A stretch of DNA of 41,609 bases from Chloromonas sp. AAM2 (lineage: Eukaryota; Chlorophyta; Chlorophyceae; Chlamydomonadales; Chlamydomonadaceae). Both the position numbers and the translations under genes were made by a program. The stretch covers positions 1 through 41,609 of the forward strand of contig QAXH01003882.1 in assembly GCA_004335635.1 (NCBI GenBank), written 5' to 3'. The notes under the pieces were generated by a model. That model was not told the DNA's origin. It ran no database searches and saw only the letters and a program-made list of their open reading frames with translations. Shown here piece by piece: positions 20,271 to 32,933 of this stretch; the first letter of the stretch is position 1, and each line of letters starts with the position of its first letter.

Positions 20271-22835
20271 AGCTTAAAAAGTGGCTGGGTCAAGCCAACC
20301 CTTTGCCCACTGGCAGCGCGGGCAGTGTCGACCTTGCGTACCTGGTAGCATACTGCTGGTCCTTGAATGCAAAGTGCTTGGCAAGAGGAAGGGCCATAGC
20401 TGGGCATCGCAGACATAGACTAGGTGGGGAGAAAAAGGAGAACGACTGCCTTAGCAGCGCGGCTTGATGCGGGTAGGATGCAAGGGAGTTTGAACGAATT
20501 GTGTACACGAAGAGAGCACGCTGCAAGACAGCTCACACAAAATCTGCCCTGACTAGGGCTTTTTACGTTTCATTGGACCTGCTCCTCAAACCACGCCGTT
20601 GGTGGAAGGCTCTTGTGCGCTGTGCAGTGGATCATCGTATTGCCTGAAGTGCACCTATGGACGTCATACGCACAGGCACATATGCTCTCAGAATTACAAG
20701 ACCTCGGTTTGTATCATGCACAGGTGCTTCTACGGAGTTCCTGCAACTGGCATGAGCTGCGCGTGCAGTCAGGGCTTGTCTTAAACGCAACTTACAGTAC
20801 CTGCATTGTTCAGCCCTGCTGCTGAATGCTGGCTTCACTGGCCTGGGCATCATGGCTAACAATTGAGGAGGAACACAACCAAAACAACGTCAATGTTGAG
20901 CGGTACAGTTGCAAACGTCATTGGTTTGGACACCTTGCACAATGGAAGCAGCCCTGCAGTCTTACACAAAACTGGTCCGGGATGACGCACTGCCGGCCAA
21001 TGTAAAGTGGGCTTAATACCACTCGAAAAGATATCTCCACAAGGTCAATTGTGTCTTGCCATGCCAAAACGAGATCATGGAGATGCCCCTGACAATGGTA
21101 ATACAACTGCAGATCAGTGGACATGAAGCACTATGGAGGGGGCGTCCATGATTTTCTGTTGTTGCTCAGAATTGGTCAGGACGGCATCCACGCTCGTCTC
21201 TTGCATGGCCTGCTAACGCACATGGCTCGTGCACGGTGCATGGGGGGCCCTGTAGTTCAAGCTTTATGCATACAGGGGTCAAGCCAGTTCGTTGCTCAGA
21301 TGATGGATGGCATAGCGCTTGTTAACGATCTCAGCCAGATACAGCCTGGATATATTTATGTCCAAGGGATTCCTATGTTATTCATACCAGAGGGTGAGCT
21401 GGTGCCTGTTTGGACCAGCAGTGTCAGTTCAGTTGCAGCAGTTATGCCACTCGTAGCCAACACAGTGGAATCAACAGTGGAGCTACTGACAGCCATCCAA
21501 GCCAAACAGCTACTGGCTTACGCTCTGGAATGTCCTCATACTGTCCTCCTCCCACTCTGCTCCAATACAGCCCTGTAGTGGCGCCTGGCTATGGGATGAC
21601 GTCAGGGCAGCACTGCCCTTAGCCATGGGGTTTGCACCGAACTTTCAAACTGCCCTTGGCGCTCACCGCAACATTGTGTGTAGCATTCTTCTGTTACGTT
21701 CAATGACAGTCAAATCTTTGCTGCTTGCCCTTCAGTGCTACCCTGCTTACGGCCACCCACAACACCCTCTGCAGCGTGCCGGATGGTTGAGCCGTCCTTG
21801 CTGCCTGGCTGGTGCGCCTGTCAAGCAGAAACTGACGAGTTTGCTCAAGAGAGTAAAGCAGCTGGAACACTTGGTGGCGAACATCGTTTATTTTGCCGGG
21901 AAACAGCATGTGTTACATGATGATAACCACCTGTCTGGGATGTCGGGTCGTCAAGCACGAGGATTAGTCAGGACCCAATTCAGGTCCAATCAGAACTACG
22001 TGCTACAGTCACGTATTTAGTTAACCACACAGATCGGTTAGCAAGGCACATGCATCAAAATTCCAGTCGAAACTGTGGCTTGTCATAAGGTGGTATGGTC
22101 ACCCTGGCCAAGAACCGAGTCGGAAATGCAATGAAGTCTAACAAGCAATCCACAGAACGTGCACAATGCATGCCCAGCTACAATAGAACGTGGTCCAAAC
22201 GCTTATTAAACCCAACAAGTTCAAACACACGCAATCCTGACAACCAAGTCAAATTTCAGAACTAATACCTGCCAAGGCGGACAATGTCAGTAGGTGCAGG
22301 CTCCTATACCAGGCCAGCAGTTCAAACTGCTGCGTGTCACCACAGCCAGACCTGCCATGCTCGTGGTCGCACTCCCCAGCCCTTGCTTGCTTGTTGAGTG
22401 ATCCCTCTGACCAAGATAATTGAGTGCGTACAGCTCTGTACGACCTGCTCTCTCAGCAGGTGTACGGAAAGTGAGCCTGAGACTTACTGGCTTGACGCCA
22501 GGTGGCCGCAAGCCAAGTAATTGCAAGCCTGACATAAGTCGAGCAGGAGGCATCTTGATTCCACTCGTGTAGCTGTACCTCACAATCCAAGTGTTCAGTT
22601 TGCTACTGGTTAGTTCATTGCGTCAGCTCTTGTTGGAGCGATGCTAGTCCATTGTCAGTGGCACAACCCGCTGTAACCACATGCACCATGAGAAACCACA
22701 TGAGCCTACAGCATGGCCGTCTGGCACCCCACGCAGCATGCCGTCTCATGTTTGGGGTCTTCAGCCTTCTGCTGCTGGCTGCTGCTGAGCGTTTAGTGAG
22801 TTTAGCAGTAGCCATGCAGGACAGATAGGCAGGTG
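20271..22835. other. Mostly unassigned; one plausible open frame
   Basis: The best open frame on the plus strand runs from ATG 21123 to 21578 (151 codons; contains GYIYVQGIPMLFIPEGELVP and a Val/Ala-rich end). A second, at 21625-22020, has a basic middle (PVKQKLTSLLKRVKQLEHLV). Neither matches a family I know and neither has clear splice partners. The rest, 22021-22835, shows nothing. These could be decayed transposon pieces or exons of an unresolved gene. Confidence 0.3.
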
Positions 22836-25800
22836 CTACTGAGATGGTGGCATGCCATTGCCTGTTGGGAGCCCCCCTGTCCAGCCAGCCAGAAGAGCTG
22901 CCAAGGGCGCTTGCCCGTCTCCTACCATACTCTGCTCTGGCGTCCCACCCAACCCTGGACTCAACCCCAACCCTGCCACCCCTCGATTCCCATCCGCCCC
23001 ATTGCCAGTCTGCGCAGCTGCTAACCAAGCTGCTAGATTGGCCATGTTCAATGAACCTTGCTGCTGCTGGCCTGGCGTTGCCCCCAATTGCTGCCGTAAC
23101 GACGCCAACGCTGCCCAGCTTGCTTGCTGCTGACCATCTGCATCAAACCCCATGTGTGAATCAGAACCACCCCCCTGCGCTTGAAGCGCCTGTAGCATAC
23201 CAGCGTTGCTGTTGCCGCTATCAGCCAGCAGGCTGGCAAAGCTGTTATTGCCGCCAGTAGCAGCAGCCACCAGCAGCGCTGCATCCAGGCTAGGCAGTTG
23301 CTGGAGCGGCGGCAGCTGCTGCAACTGCTGCAGCTGGGGCAGCTGGGCTTGTGACTGGGTGGGCTGTGAGATGTCGGTTGGCTGGGAGGCGGCTGTGGAT
23401 AGGAAGTTTGTGCCTGAGGTTGCGGGCTGGGCACTTCGTTGTGTTGTTAGGTGGGGGCCTGCGAGCACATGACCATTTCTTATGAAAGGCTCGAGCAACC
23501 TAATCAGCGTAAGCCAAACAAGCACGCCGAGCAAAATGCTGCATGCCTGTGTTCTTGCTTTGAAATGGATCTGGCCTTTGAATTGATCTGACAATGCAGT
23601 TTGCTAATCGCCTGATGAATAGAATGGCCTGCCTTCGTGTGCGCTCTGCTACATGAGGTGTGTGTTTCTGTGAGCAGCTCTGCAAGCCCTCATCAAAGCT
23701 AAGCCTGCTGTGACGCCATACCCTGACGCCATTCCTGTCTCTTTTGACGTGGAACCTCTTCCTGTCTTGTGTGGGGGAAAAGTTGTAAAAGCGATGGTTG
23801 AAATGCATCAACACGGACTCGACGTAGCAACGGAACCAAACCACACCTTGATATCGCACCTGTTGATTGTGTTTGCTGGGGCCGGGATGCTCCCTGCCCT
23901 TGGCCTTGGGCGTTGACGGGCCTGTTGATAACCGCCGCTGCCGCCGCTGCTGCTGCGGCCATCACATTGGCTGGCACACCGCCGCTGCCAAAGGCTGACA
24001 GAGGGCCATTCTGCCCCCCAGAGGCTGCTGCAACTGCCGCTGCCGCTGCTGCGAATGATGCTGCCGCTGTTTGCTGCTGCTGTGTCGCCTTCTTGTTGGC
24101 CGTGTCCGTCATTTTCCTGTGAACACGCCACACAAATGAAACATGAAGCAAACGACAAAGACAACTGCCTGCTAGGCAGGAAGATGATTGCTGGTGCTGA
24201 ATGGCGATTGCTACTTGGACAGCTGTTCCCGCCTAGTTTTTTGTTCCATTTTATTTCACATTTACCTCGTGAGCCAGCAGGAAAACAGCAACAGGCCCTG
24301 GACTACCCGCAATCACCCTTCTTGGGCCAATCCAGAACCACTGGAAGCTTGTGGTTGGGTTGCTTAGGCTTTTCAAATGATTCACCCCCCCCACACACAT
24401 GGCTCTCTACCACCACCACCGCCACCACCACCACCACGAGTACCGCCTGCTGCCTGGCTCACCTGAACATGTCAATGAACTCGGCCAGCACCACTCGCTC
24501 CTGCATGGAAGCGGCACGGACAAAGAATGCCACTCGACTGAGGCAGACATGCATGCCAAGCTCATAAGAAACATCAACACTCCCCCTCAAACATCTGGAC
24601 TTGCTGTGTTTGCCCTTGGCGGGCTGCGGTTCTCCCTGCAAATATGCAATGTCATCAACATCACACACATATAAGACACCCAGACATGGGTATGGCCAAT
24701 GGCCTGAACCAAAGGTCGAAACCAAACTTGCTCTCTCTCTCCCTGTACAGCTGGTCTTCCCAGCAACCGCACCACATACCTGTGCTTCCTGCAGGCTGGG
24801 CTGCCTAACAGGCGGTGCGGCTGTGAGGGCCGCATCTGCAAGCCCTGTGGCACCTGCTGCCCCTGTGCCTCCTGTGTGCCGCTCCGCCTCCTCGTCCGCC
24901 ACCAGGAACAGCAGCCGGCAGAGCTCCTCGATCACACTGCCCTTAACTATGTCGCCAACCACCTGAGGCAACAAGCAGACATGCCACGCTCACTGTCCAT
25001 GCAAAACAGCCTGGTTTGCCTGACACCGGACTACGTGCACAGTGTCATCATCACTCTTTAAACGTGCCTTGGCTGCAGCAGCACTGGATCGGCTACACAC
25101 CCATCTACATTAAAAAAAATCGAGCTCGCACCCTGTGTGCTGTGTGCCTCTTGCCACAACAGCCAGACAAGCGGAGCATAAACTCAAAACGTGTTGCGGG
25201 CTTTGCAAACAAAAGACAAGCATGCTAAGTTGCAACACCACAGCTACACATCAAGTGCACACATACCCATGTTTCTGTGCTGTGCGTTATCAAGGCTTTG
25301 CTGTGCGTTATCAAGGCTTTGCTGTGCGTTATCAAGGCCAGCACGCACAGTGCTAAAGGACACATACCCACCCTCCCTCACCTGATGCAGCACAGGTCGT
25401 TGTGGTGGGGGCGCTGTGAGCGCCGAGGGCGGCCTTGGCGTGGGTCCCGTGCTTGTCCCGTACGAGCCCGTGAGCCCAGTGTTGCCCAGCGTGCGCAGCC
25501 GCTTGAGCGGCGAGGGATGCACGGGGCTGTGCACCTCATGACCCGGCTGCATGTTCAGGCACGCGATCACCTGGGCACGCTGCTCTGAACCCTGCAATGG
25601 AAATAGCACGCACATCAGACAGGCGCGTAAGACAAATCAAGGAGCATAAGACGGAATAAGATGACTTCGGCCAAACTAGACGCATAGGACAAACCAAGGC
25701 AAATAGAACACGAGGTGGAAATCACGAGGTGCAACTCATCTGGTGCATCTCATGCCCTGCCTGCTACACGCCGTGCATGCCGTCCCCGTGTTCCTTGCCT

Positions 25801-27003
25801 CCTTCCTCCCACACGCACATCATAGTTCTTGCACTCTATGCACTTGCACGAGTCCGAGCAAAAGACGCCCGCCTGGAAGCACTCGCAGTACTTCTTGAGG
25901 CATGCGCTCTTCTTGCAGTTGCAGCCCTTGCTGTGCTTGCCCGCTGCGTCGGGCACCGCCACGGCATGGCGCGGTGCCACCGCTTCATCCGCCGCTTGCT
26001 GCGGGACACGCAACACGGAGGCTCACACTCAGCTCAGATTAGCACAAGCTTAAACCCAGCATGTTTTTATTGGGCCAGATGAGCTATGCGTTCAGGGTTT
26101 TCCTGAGTGAGCTTACAACGGTTAGTCCATGGCAGAGTCTGCATGGCCAAACAAAGCACTGAAAAGGGCCATGTCAGCAAAGGACGAGCAAGCAAGGTTG
26201 CTATGAAAGTGAGGTTCCTGATGCAGCAATTCACACCACAATGCCTGCAGTGTTGCAGTAAACTCTGGTGCAATCCGCATTCCAGCTTGGCGGAATGACA
26301 GCACACAGCAAGTCACCAGGTAGTGCCTGCGGCGGAGCGTTGGATGTTGGTACAGTCCGCCTTTGCGGGTAGGCCTGGCTGCACCTGAGATGAGAGCTGC
26401 GACTCACTTGGATTTTAGGCCGGAAAGCATTCGGATTCCGTTCCAAGATGGCTTCCACAGCTGACTGCCGCGTGTGCTCGTTCTCGTGGTTGTTGAAGCA
26501 GTTGGTGCAGTTGCATCCTTCACAGTATCTCCCACTGGCGAAACACTCACAGTATCTGCATTGCAAACGATATCAGGCTCAATCATGCCATGATTGCAGG
26601 TGACCTGAAGCAGTGCCATGCAAGTCCTTCGCCTAATGCACACCAGAACAGAGGCAATTCATGCACGCAGATACATCCTAATGAGCATCTGCAAAAGCCC
26701 GATTACCTCCAAGCCCATACATAATCGCACTGCTGCAAGCACCCATTCTGGACTGTCATCGTGCCATATGTCGCTGCCATCCTGGTGCCTTCAAGCGGTA
26801 CCCTGTTAACAGCTCGCTATGTAGCATGCTCGTCCAAAGCGAGGTTAGACGTGTTGCGCACAGCCTCTACAACGGACCGTGGCTGTTCTCCCCGGCTATC
26901 ATTGTCCCATGTGACTGATGCCGCAACTCACAGCTTGAGACATCTTGAGTTCTTGCAATTACATGACTTCCTGTGTGCTCCACCACCACCCCTCCCGCCC
27001 TTC
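22836..27003 (-). CDS. CXC-domain (TSO1/tesmin/LIN54-like) DNA-binding protein, 5' end not found
   Basis: Eight exons join in phase: 27003-26932, 26555-26408, 25998-25819, 25591-25382, 24962-24780, 24635-24463, 24116-23860 and 23458-22836, giving at least 614 residues. The first CXC motif spans the first two exons ([11 protein letters not shown] + [16 protein letters not shown]) and leads into the [11 protein letters not shown] linker. The second lies in the third exon ([16 protein letters not shown], then [12 protein letters not shown]). This paired CXC layout is that of LIN54 and plant TCX/CPP proteins, which bind CHR-type promoter elements through the Tyr in each LYCECF/KYCECF and act with DREAM/MuvB cell-cycle complexes. 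The C-terminal half is Ala/Gln-rich and probably disordered. Start codon and first exon or exons lie upstream of 27003 and could not be placed. An internal acceptor near 24540 could split the sixth listed exon. Confidence 0.9.
25279..25338. repeat. 21-bp triplicated repeat in a CXC-gene intron
   Basis: Three direct copies of GCTGTGCGTTATCAAGGCTT start at 25279, 25300 and 25321; the third is cut short. They lie in the intron between exons 25591-25382 and 24962-24780, within about 100 bp of the 5' splice site. Confidence 0.95.
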
Positions 27004-27358
27004 CTGCAATAGCACAGCGTTCATGAACATGTGAAAGGAGTATCGCAACATGTGCCGGGAGCAGGTGAGTAGGCAAACAGTCTGCTCACCATGCAGCCCT
27101 GCCTGCTCTGCCATAGCTCAACGTGTGGAGAGGGCTTTGTGCCAGCAAGCTGGGTCTGAAGTCGGATGGCATGAGTGCCATCCTGGCATGCTGACAGCTG
27201 AGTCGGCGGCCCTACCTGGTGCCAGCTTGAGGGCTGCTTGGAGTGTAAGCCCCAACCGAGGGACGGAAGGCGCCCATGCCTTGCCCGCCAAGCAGGCCCG
27301 CGAATGAGTCCATGGATCGTCCGCTAGCGGGGAGGCCCGCTGACGCCGCGGAAGCTGA

Positions 27359-28063
27359 TCAGACCCTGTACAAATCGAACCCTCGCGCAAATTTTCATAT
27401 CCGAGTGATTCTCGAACCTTGCCATCCAAAGAGTTCAAACGCAACTATGAGTTTAGCATCAAATCCGGCAAAATCAAGCGGGTAGATACCGACAAGCCCC
27501 CACAAGTTGTGCCGGTGGCCTTGATGCACCGCCCTTTCTCAAAACTTCAGCGGCTGATTGCCCAAGAGGCACAGCAGGTGATTGCTATTTCAAAAACGAT
27601 TGCATATCGCATAGCCAAGCACGGCCCTGGCATGGAAGACTTTCTGGCCTTGCACACGCGCTTTGCTTACCTGCTACTGCCAATTCCAGATGAGTTGTGG
27701 TTGCTTGATCCCAGCCGTGATTCATGTGCGCTGCTTGCTGCTCGCCCTGCTCAACCAGCTCTTGAAATTCGCGCCAACGGCCAGCACGTGCGAAGCAAAG
27801 CAAACAAAGCTGTGCCTGCTTTTTGCTGTTACCGTGATGCTCTGGTGCTGTTGGAGTGCTGGCTTAGGCACATTTGTCTGCTCACCACAAGTCCAAGGAC
27901 TACCAAGCCTGCCAAGTTAAAACATCCCGAGACGGTGCTGTTCAGGATCCACGTCTCTGATGGGATGTGCGATGTGCTCCAGCATTCAAACTCACGCCAT
28001 TGTACATGTGACTGGCTGCAAGGGCTGGCACACTGTGGTAGCGCCAACATGGTATGCTGGTGA
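27359..28063 (+). CDS. Unrecognised open frame, about 234 codons
   Basis: The frame is open from 27359 to a stop at 28061-28063 and contains no early ATG, so it would have to be an exon or a 5'-truncated gene. It reads protein-like: RKFSYPSDSR, then EFKRNYEFSIKSGKIKRV, a mixed central part and a Cys/His-containing end (SRHCTCDWLQGLAHCG). No family comes to mind. It overlaps the area where the missing 5' exons of the CXC gene (other strand) might lie. It could be a remnant of a retroelement or a true exon. Confidence 0.3.
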   Translation, partial: SDPVQIEPSRKFSYPSDSRTLPSKEFKRNYEFSIKSGKIKRVDTDKPPQVVPVALMHRPFSKLQRLIAQEAQQVIAISKTIAYRIAKHGPGMEDFLALHTRFAYLLLPIPDELWLLDPSRDSCALLAARPAQPALEIRANGQHVRSKANKAVPAFCCYRDALVLLECWLRHICLLTTSPRTTKPAKLKHPETVLFRIHVSDGMCDVLQHSNSRHCTCDWLQGLAHCGSANMVCW

Positions 28064-29243
28064 GTCCTGACTGTGGTGAGTGTGGTGAGTCCTGACTGTG
28101 GCCAGGACTGGTGCCACGTGCCATTCTGTCCTGCCAGCCCTTCTCCTGAATTGATTGATTAAGTTCAAGTTCTACTGAAGGTGCTGGCACTGGTGCCGGT
28201 CATCTCAGGGCACATGCCTGGTATTATAAAGTAAGGCCCAGGATGCGACATTATCCGTTAGAAAACAGGCCCAATGCAGTCTTTTATACGCAAAATGCAT
28301 ACCGCAAGTGGTTGTATTGGTCCTGCAGGTGTCAGCATGGTGACTCTGGTGTGGTAGTTGGGTGGGACACCACCAACAAGCTTGGTTCGCTTGTGAAAAC
28401 ATATTGTGCGCCTCATGTATGCCTGCCAGGCCGCTCCGGCACTTGATAAGCAGCAGCGAGCGGGCATGAGGACCAGTCTTCGAACCTTGACAGGAGAAGG
28501 TGCCGTTTGAGCCTCATCGAGTCAAGTTCTGGGGAAGCAGTTGCTTGTGAGGTCTTGCATGCTATCTTGCTTCTTATCTTGCATGTTATGTGGAGTACGC
28601 AACGCATGAGTCGTCATAAAGTAATGCCACACTTCACACAATAGATGCCTTGATAGCCAGTGCGTGCAGGAAGCTGAATTGCAAACTTCCTTTTAAACAC
28701 TGATGCCACTCATTTAGCCTCAGTGCTTGCTGTTCAGCCTTGCTATGAAATGATGTTCTTGACATGCTGCGCTACACGTTTCAAACGGTCTCACGCAACA
28801 ATTAGCAGGGTGAGGCAAGCCAGGTGTTGACAGTGAGCAGATACAAGTCCACTTTACATGATTACATTGAAGAGTAGCGCTATTTTGGATAAGGCGGCCG
28901 AATCCATGTAAATAACCACGAGTTACAAACCTTGCACTAGCAATGCACATTATTATTTGTGCAGCGTTGCGGCTGGTCTGTCAGCTGGTGCAATGGCGTA
29001 GGCCATTATCACTCCGGCTTGGAAGCCACCTCTACCAGCTTAACCTTGCTCAATCAGAAAGGTAGTTGCAAAACGGTTGTGACTTCCGTGTGACCTGACT
29101 TGATGGCTGGGGTGTGCCCATGTGGATGAGTAGCTTCAGTCAAAAGACAGAGCAAGCCTATCCCCACAAGCCCAGTTTGCTTGTGGAACAGTCAATTCGC
29201 CAATCAAGCCGGCCATCCACCCCCTTGGCGGTGCCTTCGAGCG
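28064..29243. other. No supportable gene; 5' flank of the Rab gene
   Basis: No frame looks coding. A 17-bp direct repeat (GTGAGTCCTGACTGTGG) occurs twice at about 28061 and 28084, with an inverted partial copy nearby. The Rab promoter should lie in the right-hand part. Confidence 0.45.
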
Positions 29244-32200
29244 ATGCTCGCTAACGCTGCCGCCTCGGAGGTGGATCACGTCTTTAAGGTCTGTGCAGGG
29301 AATGCTTCAGGTTTAGCCGGCGTTTGCTTGCCGGATAGTGGCCAACGACTGCGCTTTCCGAGCGCAGATTCTTCTTGTGGGCGACTCGGGCGTGGGCAAG
29401 TCCTGCTTGTTGATGCGATTCACTTCTGACCGCTTTGAGGAGACCACGACTTCGACAATAGGCAAGATATTTGATGCCAGCCCAAACCCTACCCTGTTAT
29501 TCTCAGGGTTTAGGGGCTTCCACCCAGAGCACGGCCACACCTACAACCTACCTGCATCCTCCATCTTTTAATGTTTTATCTAATACATGTGTGGGTGTCT
29601 GACGCTTCTGAGGGCTAGGTATGTCACATGCTGGTTCGCAAGTCATAAAGCATGTGTGCGAGCGCATTGGACAGAGCCGGTCGCTGTCATGCAGTGGGCA
29701 CACGTAATGAAGCTGTCATGAAGGGTGCAACAAGTGTCATGCTTGCCATCAGGTTATGTGTGTAAGTCAATGCAGTGCTGTCTTGTCACCATGCAGGTGT
29801 GGACTTCAAAGTCAAGCACGTGACTGTTGCTGGCAAGCATTGCAAGCTGGTACGTTGCCTGGCTGAGGGAAACATCTTACGGGCAGGGAATCATGAAACA
29901 ACCATCTGAGGCACGCTTTCCGACGTGTTGAAAACTGGAAAGGCAGCAAAACAACAGCCTGCTGGCGCAACCTCACCCATCAGAATCATACACTACACTG
30001 TATTAAGGGCACTGGTTGCATTTGACCCTTGGCTGTTCCACTATAGCCTTCTGCCTTAACAAATAACTGCTGAGTTAGTAACTTGTGCCACTTGCAAAGT
30101 CAGAAAAAGTTACAAATTAGGTTTTTGGCTGTTTGAGCTTTTCAATTTTACGAACCTCATGTTTTTTGCACATTTTCGCCGTTGGAACGACTTTGAAAAC
30201 CACTGATACTGATCCATGCAGCACTGGTTTTGGCACTGAGGTGCACCGGTAGTTACAGGGTTTGCCTGTAACTAACATCTAGAGCTTGCACTGCAAGGCA
30301 GGGACTGTTTCTGACTCGGCAATTTTACGAACCTGGTTTCATGCCACCTTTGAGAATCTCGGTTTTACGAACCTCAGGTTTTCCTTGGAATTTCAAGGCC
30401 AAAATTTGAGGATTTCCACGAAGCTGATTCCGAAACTTGCTGAACAATACGGTACTACTTCTTTTGCTACCTGAATTCACCATCAGTCTTTTCACCACCA
30501 ATACACCACCAATACACCACCAATACACCAGTACACACCACCGTGCTTTCTTTGCCTGTACTGCGCTTTCAGACCATCTGGGACACTGCGGGTCAGGAGC
30601 GATTCCGAACACTGACCAGCTCATACTACAGGGGGGCACAGGGCATTATCTTCGGTAAGAGGAGCATGGGCTGCGGGGTGGCGAGCAGAGTAGTATCCGG
30701 GCCAAGGTCTTTCAAAAGGTCCTTGCTTTTGGCCAAAGGGAGGCAGCATGCAGTGTGGTGTGGCAAGGCTAGCCATGCTGGGCAGCAACCTTGCATGGCA
30801 AGGCAGCAAGCAGAGCATCAGCAAGTTCAGTAGTGCGGCATTCCAAGCACTTCGGACACACCTTGGTGTGCCAAAACTTGGGACGTGTGTTGATATGAAT
30901 GGACGTACACATGGCATGTTGACACCAAGCACAGGATGCCGTTTGAGTTGTCAGCCCCTTACCTGTCTATAAGAGCACATGTTGAAAAGCCTGGAAAAAA
31001 AAACTTTCTCTGCCTGTCTTTTCAAAAGCGCAGCAAGTATGATCTGATAGACTGCCCTTGAGGTTGCGAAGAACCTTGAACAACAGTATCCGCGCAGCAA
31101 CGCCTGCTTCACGTGCTGAGCGTGTGTTCGCAGTGTATGACGTCACTCGGAGAGAAACGTTTGACGACTTAGAGGAGGTCTGGCTGAGAGAAGTGGACAT
31201 GTGGGTGGAGCGGGTGGGTTGTGGGTAAAACAGTTAGGCAGGAGAATCTATCAGTGCCTCACATCTTAGTTCCAGGTCTGACAATGGCCGACTTCCTTTG
31301 GGATGACACTGGGGCGATGGCACTAGTGAGTTGGAAGGAGGGTAGGCCCCTGCAGGGCAAGCGGGTATAAGCAAGAAACTGGCTGGGCTGTTAGGGACAG
31401 ACAAGGGACTTACTGATTTGTTAGACTCGGTTCGTTATCTAGTTTTAAACGTTGAGCTAACATTGTACAAGAACGCCAGGGTGCCAGCATAACCACACTG
31501 CAATACATCCACGCCATGCGTTGGGCGCAGGTATGCCACTGTTGAGGACGCCATCAAGATGGTGGTTGCCAACAAGACCGACCTCACGGGGCTCAGAGCT
31601 GTCAGCACGCAGGAAGGACATGACTTTGCACGGCGGCATGGGTGAGTGATCTGAGTGCTGTGGAGCGCACCATGCTTGAAGAGGCAAAACAAACCAGCTG
31701 ACGATCTGAGTTGCTCGTTTGGCGTGGAGGAGCTGATGAGTGATGACCCGTGATCGTTTGTCTACTAGGGTTCCTTTTCCTGCCATGCCATAATCCGCCA
31801 TGTGCTCACCAGCAGCCTGTTGTTGCATCGTTCATTACTGAGTGCAGTAGCCCGTGCTACGCTACGGAAAAGTCCTGACCCTAACCCACCATGCCTGACC
31901 CCAGCCAATTGCACCACAAAGCTTTTACATGAAACACCACCCAACTCACCAACTGCGTTCTGAGCCAGCTGCCAGGTGCACAGTAGTGCAGAACCAGTTT
32001 GACCCCTACCGTTTCTCCGCTACAACAGTTTCAACAAGCAAAACCGAGTATGCCCAAACCACCCCAGGCCCAGATTGTTTTTGGCATTTTGATTGTGAAC
32101 ATTGTTGTGGGGTACTTTTGATTATTAGTAGTGGTACCTATGCCTTGACATCCGCTCGCATCTCACCACCTTAGATGTTCATTGTTGGTCACTTGGGCCT

Positions 32201-32697
32201 GCATGAGCTTCCAATGCTGTGTTGTTCAAGAAGGTCATCCAATGTGGCTATGTGTTGTGCATGGGACATGTTTGCCTGTGAACCTGTGAGCAGTACCAAA
32301 CTTCCAGTGCTGTATGATGTCCCATGCAGCTGCTTGTTTGTGGAAACAAGTGCCAAAGCGAACTTGGCTGTCGGGCAAGCCTTTGAAGAACTGCTGCTCA
32401 AGGTGGGAGTCTCATCTTCAGATATGTACACACGGCACAAAGCACATGACAGGCACGTAGCAGGAACGACTTAGTTGGCCAGTGAGGGCCTGGCCTGGGA
32501 CGTCCTCGATAGTCGTGCTGAGCCTAGAGTATCAGGCTGCTTCCAACAGGGTTTTCATGCCTTGTGGCCTTTAAGCATGCTTGCTTGTGCTGCCGTGACA
32601 GGTGTTGGAGACGCCAGGTTTGTGGCAAGGGACTGCCCAGAAGGGTGTCTCACTGTCACAGGGCAAGGCGGCGCCAAGTGCACAATGCTATTGTTGA
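29244..32697 (+). CDS. RAB18: Rab18/RABC-type small GTPase
   Basis: Eight exons join in phase: 29244-29288, 29368-29461, 29797-29849, 30573-30654, 31134-31200, 31531-31641, 32330-32402 and 32602-32697, giving 206 residues. All GTPase motifs are visible: P-loop GDSGVGKS (residues about 20-27), switch I ending TIGVDFKVK, switch [15 protein letters not shown] for guanine recognition and ETSAK. The sequences [18 protein letters not shown] and [10 protein letters not shown] are characteristic of Rab18/plant RABC. The protein ends Cys-Tyr-Cys, a CXC double-geranylgeranylation signal that anchors it to membranes. Rab18 proteins act at the ER and lipid droplets; this role is carried over from the family. 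Intron 2 starts with GC instead of GT. The 15-residue first exon is supported by its fit to the family start ([14 protein letters not shown]). Confidence 0.95.
29462..29796 (+). other. GC-AG intron of the Rab gene
   Basis: The exon ends ATAG and the intron begins GCAAGA; no GT lies nearby that would keep the frame. Joining at this GC gives the conserved STIGVDFK across the junction. The 3' end is a normal ATGCAG. All other introns in the assigned genes use GT-AG. Confidence 0.85.
30146..30374 (+). repeat. Three copies of TTTTACGAACCT in Rab intron 3
   Basis: The 12-mer TTTTACGAACCT starts at 30146, 30323 and 30363, in an AT-richer part of intron 3. Two copies are followed by CA. The spacing is irregular. 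Confidence 0.75.
30495..30540 (+). repeat. 11-bp ACCACCAATAC tandem repeat
   Basis: Three to four direct copies of an 11-bp unit (AATACACCACC) lie about 40 bp before the acceptor of Rab exon 4 at 30573. They may overlap the branch-point area. Confidence 0.85.
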
Positions 32698-32933
32698 CAT
32701 CAGACACAGCTACTCAATGTGGGGCAAGTGTGCTCCTTTTTCATGCTCTGACACGGAGGGACTTTTCATGTGCCCAAGTAATTTGTAGACAGATTATTCA
32801 TTTGAAGTAGCTAGCCCTTCAGAGAGTGCCTGTCCCAACTCCCAGGGTGCGGACAGCGCTTGACCCCCTGGTCTTGGTCTCACGCACAGCGGACTTTCGT
32901 TCAACTGGTGTTGGACATCAGACTGTCAGACTC

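Noticed and set aside
20084..20422. Minus-strand three-exon model (20422-20342, 20270 down to 20090, then near 19965) ending KPVKAKA
   Set aside because: It can be joined in phase but overlaps the plus-strand model and contains Cys/Arg-rich filler without family resemblance. It is left as an alternative, not a call.
27118..27444. Minus-strand frame as the 5' exon of the CXC gene
   Set aside because: I could not join it in phase to the exon at 27003, and its composition is unconvincing. A small ATG exon near 27113 gives the wrong phase.
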